8,683 nt of DNA, taken from contig NZLE01000050.1 of assembly GCA_002692605.1 (NCBI GenBank), positions 1 through 8,683 on the forward strand, in the 5' to 3' direction. A program made the position numbers and the translations under genes. Below are positions 4,460-8,683 of this stretch, piece after piece. Position 1 is the stretch's first letter. The number at the start of each line of letters is the position of its first letter. Under the pieces are notes generated by a model, which was not told where the DNA came from, ran no database searches, and saw only the letters and a program-made list of their open reading frames with translations. The DNA comes from Opitutia bacterium. Lineage in GTDB: Bacteria > Verrucomicrobiota > Verrucomicrobiia > Opitutales > Seribacteraceae.

Positions 4460-7300
4460 ATGAAGGGATTCTCCCAATGCTTCCTGCTCGCTTGTTCGAC
4501 CACGGGTGCGGTCCTCGCGGATTCGATTGATTTCAACTCCCAAATCAAATCCCTGCTGTCGAACCGCTGCATCGCCTGCCACGGTCCCGACGAGGAACAC
4601 CGCGAAGCGGGTCTGCGCCTGGATACCTTCGAAGGCGCCACCCGGGATTTGGACGGATACTCGGCGATTGTCCCGGGAAACCCCGAGGAGAGTGAAATTC
4701 TTTTCCGGGTGACCTTGGAAAAGGGGGATTCCGAACTAATGCCTCCCAAGGGCAGGGGAGAGCGTTTGAGCGAGGAGGAGGTCGCCTTGCTCAGGGAGTG
4801 GATCCGGCAGGGGGCGAAGTTCGACAAGCACTGGTCCTACAAGCCCCTCGTCCGGGAGGAGGTTCCGCAATCGGTTCATCCGGTCGATCATTTCATTGAA
4901 AGGCGGTTGGCGGAGGAAGGTCTTGCTCTGAGCCCCATGGCCGATCGGCGAACGCTCGCCCGGCGGGTTTCCCTCGATCTGATCGGACTGCCCCCGACCC
5001 CAGAGGACTTGAATGCCTTTCTTGCCGACAAGAGCCCGAATGCCTACGGAAACTACGTCGACCGCCTGATGGCCGGACCGGAGTTCGGAGAGCACTGGGC
5101 GAGGATGTGGTTGGATCTCGCCCGCTACGCGGACTCCGCGGGCTATGCGGACGACCGCCCCCGGACCATCTGGGCCTATCGGGATTACGTCATCCGGGCC
5201 TTCAACGACAACCTGCCCTTCGACCAGTTCAGCATCGAACAACTGGCGGGCGATCTGTTGCCCGAGCCTACCGAGAGTCAATTGGTGGCCACGGCCTTTC
5301 ATCGAAATACCCAAACCAACAACGAGGGCGGAACCAATGACGAGGAGTTCCGCAACGTGGCGGTGGTGGACCGGGTGAATACCACCTTCGCCACCTGGAT
5401 GGGAACGACCATGGCCTGCGCCCAGTGCCATACGCACAAATACGACCCCATCACCCACCACGAGTACTTTCAGGTCTTTGACGTCTTCAACCAAACCGAG
5501 GATGCCGACAGGCGGGATGAAAGCCCCGTGCTGGAACTGAAGGACCAATCCGTTCTCCAACTAAGGGATTCTCTGGGAAAGCAAATGGAGGCTCAGGAAG
5601 AGCGGATCGCGGAACTTGAGAAGAATGCGGTTAATCATCCGGTTGAGACCAAGAGGAGGGAGGGCGAACTGAAGACCCGATACGTCCGGGTGACCAACTT
5701 GGTGAAGCAGGGCTTCCTTCATTTGGCGGAGGTCGAGATTTTTGCCAAGGGCGAAAACCTTGCCCGGTCCGGCAAGGCCAGTCAGATCAGCACCGGTTTC
5801 GACGGGCCGGCTCATTTGGCCATCGATGGAAACGCCGACGGCAATTATCAAAGCAAATCAGTCACGCACACCGCGAAGGCGGACGATCCTTGGCTGGAGA
5901 TCGACCTTGGCTCTGCGAAGAAAATCGATCGAATCGTGGTACATAACCGGACCGATGGCGGGACCGCTGGGCGGATCAAGGAGTTTCAAATCGTAGCCTT
6001 GAATGAAAACAAGGAACCCAACTGGGTCCGGCGAATCAAGCAGACTCCCAACCCCAGTTATGAGGTCAGCCTGCCCCTCCGCTTCGAAAACTTCAGCAAG
6101 GAGGAAAAGGAAGCGGTCGCCCGATACCAAACGGATGCCGCTCCGAATGAGCTCACTCTTGCCCGCAAAAAGCTCGAAGGGTTGAAAAAGCGGTTCAGTG
6201 GAATCAGGGGACCTACGGTTCCCATCTTCCGGGAACGGGCCAAGGACAAGAGACGAAACACCTTCGTGCATCTGCGAGGCTCCTATCTGAGCCACGGCGA
6301 TCAGGTCCACGCGGGCTTTCCCTCCTCCCTGTTCGACGCTCCGCAAGCCGCGGATTCTCCCAACCGCCTCGATTTCGCGAGGTGGATCATGGACCCGAAG
6401 AATCCCCTTACCCCGCGCGTAACCGCCAACCGGTTTTGGGAGAAGATATTCGGCATCGGCCTGGTTGCCACCAGCGAGGAGTTCGGTTCCCAGGGTGAGC
6501 TGCCTTCCCATCCTCATCTGCTTGATTGGTTGGCCACGGAAATGATTGCGGGAAAATGGAACGTCAAGGCGTTCATCAAGTTGCTGGTCACTTCCCAAAC
6601 CTACCGACAAAGTTCCCACGTGACCGATGGGATGGCTGCGGATGACCCGCTCAACCGCTTGCTTGGGCGCGGCCCGCGGGTTCGCTTGTCCGCGGAGATG
6701 GTCCGTGATCAGGCCCTTGCGGTTTCGGGCCTGCTGAGTTCGAAAATGTACGGAGCTCCGGTGAATCCGCCTCAACCCGACATGGGATTGAAGGCCGCCT
6801 TCGGAGGCGGTATCGATTGGAAGACGAGCAGGGGAGAGGACCGATACCGGCGGGGAATCTACACCACTTGGAGAAGATCGAATCCCTATCCCTCGATGGT
6901 TGCCTTCGATGCGCCTAACCGCGAGGTGTGCACGGTTCGTCGCGGAACCACCAATACTCCCCTGCAGGCTTTGGTCACAATGAATGATCCGGTCTACGTG
7001 GAAGCGTCCCAAGCTCTCGCCCGTAGGATGATGACTTCGGGCGGGTCACCGGAAGAATGGATTGCCAGGGGTTTTGAAATTTGCCTGTCCAGAAATCCCG
7101 AGCCCAGTGAATCCGATCGCCTGATTCGGCTGTTCGAAGAGGTGAGGGGGAAGTACCTCAAGGATCCCAAGCTTGCCGAAAAAATGGCCACCGACCCGAT
7201 CGGCCCCGCCCCGGAGGGCCGGGCAATCGAGGATTTGGCGGCCTTGACGGTTGCCGGAAACCTTCTCCTCAATCTCGACGAAATGCTTATGAAGCGATAA
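4460..7300 (+). CDS. PSCyt1-DUF1549-discoidin-like-DUF1553 protein (planctomycete-type cytochrome)
   Basis: A 946-residue exported protein of a family abundant in Planctomycetes and Verrucomicrobia, with no established biochemical activity. Residues 1-20 are a signal peptide ending VLA-DS. The PSCyt1 domain (about 27-120) carries the heme c motif CIACH (37-41) and the LMPPKG segment that may supply the distal Met94. DUF1549 (about 143-345) includes LDLIGLPPTPEDL, WLDLARYADSAGY and a second CxxCH, CAQCH (320-324). A short charged, probably coiled-coil stretch (365-405) leads to a discoidin/F5-8C-like domain (about 405-515: LAIDGNADGNY, PWLEIDLGSAKKI, VVHNRTDGG). DUF1553 (about 634-890) includes NRLDFARW, TANRFWEKIFG, RRGIYTTWRRSNPYP, and the TTNTPLQALVTMNDP motif. 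The ATG at 4460 has no clear Shine-Dalgarno, but the signal peptide follows it directly. The downstream DUF1501 gene begins 19 nt after its stop, so the two are almost certainly co-transcribed. Cys12 in FLLAC resembles a lipobox but the preceding segment is too short. Confidence 0.93.
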   Translation: MKGFSQCFLLACSTTGAVLADSIDFNSQIKSLLSNRCIACHGPDEEHREAGLRLDTFEGATRDLDGYSAIVPGNPEESEILFRVTLEKGDSELMPPKGRGERLSEEEVALLREWIRQGAKFDKHWSYKPLVREEVPQSVHPVDHFIERRLAEEGLALSPMADRRTLARRVSLDLIGLPPTPEDLNAFLADKSPNAYGNYVDRLMAGPEFGEHWARMWLDLARYADSAGYADDRPRTIWAYRDYVIRAFNDNLPFDQFSIEQLAGDLLPEPTESQLVATAFHRNTQTNNEGGTNDEEFRNVAVVDRVNTTFATWMGTTMACAQCHTHKYDPITHHEYFQVFDVFNQTEDADRRDESPVLELKDQSVLQLRDSLGKQMEAQEERIAELEKNAVNHPVETKRREGELKTRYVRVTNLVKQGFLHLAEVEIFAKGENLARSGKASQISTGFDGPAHLAIDGNADGNYQSKSVTHTAKADDPWLEIDLGSAKKIDRIVVHNRTDGGTAGRIKEFQIVALNENKEPNWVRRIKQTPNPSYEVSLPLRFENFSKEEKEAVARYQTDAAPNELTLARKKLEGLKKRFSGIRGPTVPIFRERAKDKRRNTFVHLRGSYLSHGDQVHAGFPSSLFDAPQAADSPNRLDFARWIMDPKNPLTPRVTANRFWEKIFGIGLVATSEEFGSQGELPSHPHLLDWLATEMIAGKWNVKAFIKLLVTSQTYRQSSHVTDGMAADDPLNRLLGRGPRVRLSAEMVRDQALAVSGLLSSKMYGAPVNPPQPDMGLKAAFGGGIDWKTSRGEDRYRRGIYTTWRRSNPYPSMVAFDAPNREVCTVRRGTTNTPLQALVTMNDPVYVEASQALARRMMTSGGSPEEWIARGFEICLSRNPEPSESDRLIRLFEEVRGKYLKDPKLAEKMATDPIGPAPEGRAIEDLAALTVAGNLLLNLDEMLMKR

Positions 7301-7319
7301 ACCGTATCTTTCGTTTGCC

Positions 7320-8683
7320 ATGAATCCATTGCTTGAAAAAATCCAACTCAACACCCGGCGTCATTTTTTGAAACACTGCGGAATGGGACTGGGCGCGGGG
7401 GCTTTGGCCCAGCTTCTCACGCCGGAAGCCTTCGCCCTGAAAGCTCCCCGGAATCCGCTGCTTCCCCGAGACCCTCATTACTCCCCCAAGGCCAAGCGGG
7501 TGATTTACGTCCATCTGACCGGATCGCCTCCGCACTTGGACCTGTGGGACTACAAGCCCGAGTTGGTCAAGCGGACGGATCAGGACTGCCCGGACGAGTT
7601 CGTCAAGGGCAAGATGTTCGCCTTCACTTCGGGAACTCCCAAGTTGATGGGAACCCCCAGAACCTTCGGGCAATATGGAAAGTCGGGGATGTGGATGTCC
7701 GATGCGATTCCCCATTTCCACGAGCATGCCGATGATCTGTGCGTGATCAAATCGATGCACACCGATCAATTCAACCACGCCCCCGCCGAGCTCTTCGTGC
7801 ACACCGGTTTTCCGCAACCCGGCCGTCCCTCCTTCGGGGCATGGACCACTTACGGACTCGGTTCCGAGAACCAGGATTTGCCCGGCTACGTGGTTTTGAT
7901 TTCCAGCGGCACCCAACCCAACGGGGGGAAGAATTCCTACAGCGCGGGCTTCATTCCCTCGGTTTATCAGGGCGTACAGTGCCGATCCAAGGGAGATCCC
8001 GTGCTTTACGTTTCCGATCCGCCGGGGATGAACCGCGGCTTGCGGCGGGCCAGTCTGGACGCCCTCAGGGACCTGAATCATCAGGCGGCCGAACGGTTCG
8101 CTCATCCCGAGACCTTGACCCGGATCGCCCAGTACGAGCTCGCCTACCGCATGCAGACTTCGGTGCCCGAGGTCATGGACATTTCCAAGGAATCCCAAGC
8201 GACCCTCGACGCCTATGGAGCCGAGGTCGGGGGGGCCGGTCTGGGCAACAATTGCCTGCTTGCCCGAAGATTGGCGGAAAAGGGTGTCCGCTTCGTCCAG
8301 CTTTTCGATTGGGGCTGGGACTTTCACGGAACCAATCCCAAGGAGGATATCCGGGACGGGTTGACCACCAAATGCGCCACCATGGACAAGCCCATATCCG
8401 CCCTCATCAAGGATTTGAAGGAACGCGGACTCTTCGACGAGACGCTGATCATCATCGGAGGCGAATTCGGACGCACTCCCTTTCGGGAAGGACGGACTTC
8501 GAAGGGAACGGTGCTTGGTCGGGATCACTTTCCCGACTGCTACACCATGGTTATGGCGGGGGGTGGCGTGAAGGGCGGACACGTGCATGGGGATTCCGAC
8601 GAACTTGGATTCGGGGTGGCCAGAGACCCCGTTCACGTCCATGACTTGCAGGCAACCTGGATGCATCTTCTGGGCTTCGATCA
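7320..8683 (+). CDS. DUF1501 protein with Tat signal (3'-truncated by window edge)
   Basis: An exported protein of the DUF1501 family, the regular partner of PSCyt1/DUF1549/DUF1553 proteins; I recall the family as related to the alkaline phosphatase/sulfatase fold, but no activity is established. The frame runs from ATG at 7320 to the window end without a stop (454 codons plus two bases); full-length relatives are about 480 residues, so only a short tail is missing. Residues 11-39 form a twin-arginine signal: NTRRHFLKHCG, a Gly/Ala/Leu-rich core, and AFA before the probable cut at residue 39. Family motifs are HTDQFNHAP (147-155), QTSVPEVMDISKE, FDWGWDFHG (329-337), GGEFGRTP (380-387), GRDHFPD (400-406) and MAGGGVKGGHVHG. 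The His and Asp residues in these motifs look like a metal site. Tat export implies folding, perhaps cofactor loading, in the cytoplasm. It lies 19 nt after the upstream stop, with no clear Shine-Dalgarno. Confidence 0.93.
   Translation, partial: MNPLLEKIQLNTRRHFLKHCGMGLGAGALAQLLTPEAFALKAPRNPLLPRDPHYSPKAKRVIYVHLTGSPPHLDLWDYKPELVKRTDQDCPDEFVKGKMFAFTSGTPKLMGTPRTFGQYGKSGMWMSDAIPHFHEHADDLCVIKSMHTDQFNHAPAELFVHTGFPQPGRPSFGAWTTYGLGSENQDLPGYVVLISSGTQPNGGKNSYSAGFIPSVYQGVQCRSKGDPVLYVSDPPGMNRGLRRASLDALRDLNHQAAERFAHPETLTRIAQYELAYRMQTSVPEVMDISKESQATLDAYGAEVGGAGLGNNCLLARRLAEKGVRFVQLFDWGWDFHGTNPKEDIRDGLTTKCATMDKPISALIKDLKERGLFDETLIIIGGEFGRTPFREGRTSKGTVLGRDHFPDCYTMVMAGGGVKGGHVHGDSDELGFGVARDPVHVHDLQATWMHLLGFD

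Noticed and set aside
4460..4498. Lipobox-like FLLAC at the start of the PSCyt1 protein
   Set aside because: Only 11 residues precede the Cys, too short for a normal lipoprotein signal, and a better cut site (VLA-DS) follows at residue 20.
5858..7012. 384-codon minus-strand open frame opposite the DUF1553 part
   Set aside because: Antisense shadow of a strongly conserved coding region; no domain, signal peptide or plausible start context.
7287..8666. 459-codon open frame on the minus strand opposite the DUF1501 gene
   Set aside because: The plus strand encodes a clear DUF1501 protein over the same stretch. The reverse frame has no recognisable motif and is the usual by-product of GC-biased codon use.
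1..8683. Mobile element, CRISPR array, tRNA or toxin-antitoxin features
   Set aside because: No terminal inverted repeats, direct repeats with regular spacing, cloverleaf-like segments or transposase/integrase motifs were seen in either strand; almost all of the sequence is explained by six genes.

Overview
The window looks like chromosomal DNA of a PVC-superphylum bacterium, probably Verrucomicrobia or a relative (Planctomycetes and Lentisphaerae are the alternatives). The argument is gene content: Cys-type sulfatases next to a giant PSCyt1/DUF1549/DUF1553 protein paired with a Tat-exported DUF1501 protein, a set that is greatly expanded in those phyla and rare elsewhere. Base composition is moderately GC-rich by eye and coding density is high. 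I see no tRNA, rRNA, CRISPR array, transposase, integrase or phage gene.

Layout. (1) Positions 1-775, plus strand: the C-terminal part of an arylsulfatase-type sulfatase, cut by the window edge. (2) Positions 828-3219, minus strand: a two-gene unit reading leftwards, an iduronate-2-sulfatase-like exported sulfatase (1765-3219) followed after 4 nt by an exported alpha/beta-hydrolase esterase with a GTG start (828-1760). This unit converges on the first sulfatase. (3) Positions 3220-3314: a short AT-richer divergent promoter region. (4) Positions 3315-4325, plus strand: class I fructose-1,6-bisphosphatase (fbp), complete and with its catalytic motifs intact. (5) Positions 4326-4459: a non-coding stretch with a 10-bp palindrome and two consecutive hairpins. 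(6) Positions 4460-7300 and 7320-8683, plus strand: a PSCyt1-DUF1549-discoidin-like-DUF1553 protein with two CxxCH motifs, then a DUF1501 protein with a twin-arginine signal. The DUF1501 gene runs off the right edge and lacks perhaps the last 25-35 codons.

How the parts may fit together. Signal sequences on the sulfatase, the esterase, the cytochrome-like protein and the DUF1501 protein point to extracytoplasmic work. The most natural reading is breakdown of a sulfated, acylated polysaccharide: sulfatases remove sulfate and the esterase removes acyl groups. The DUF1549/1553-DUF1501 pair is a partnership of unknown biochemical function common in these bacteria. Fbp is cytoplasmic gluconeogenesis; a link to the others is plausible (growth on C3 or deoxysugar products needs gluconeogenesis) but unproven.

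I did not find a clear-cut new system. The items most worth a second look are the structured non-coding region before the cytochrome-like gene, the uncharacterised heme-motif/DUF1501 pair, and the sulfatase-esterase couple whose esterase seems to lack the usual catalytic acid.
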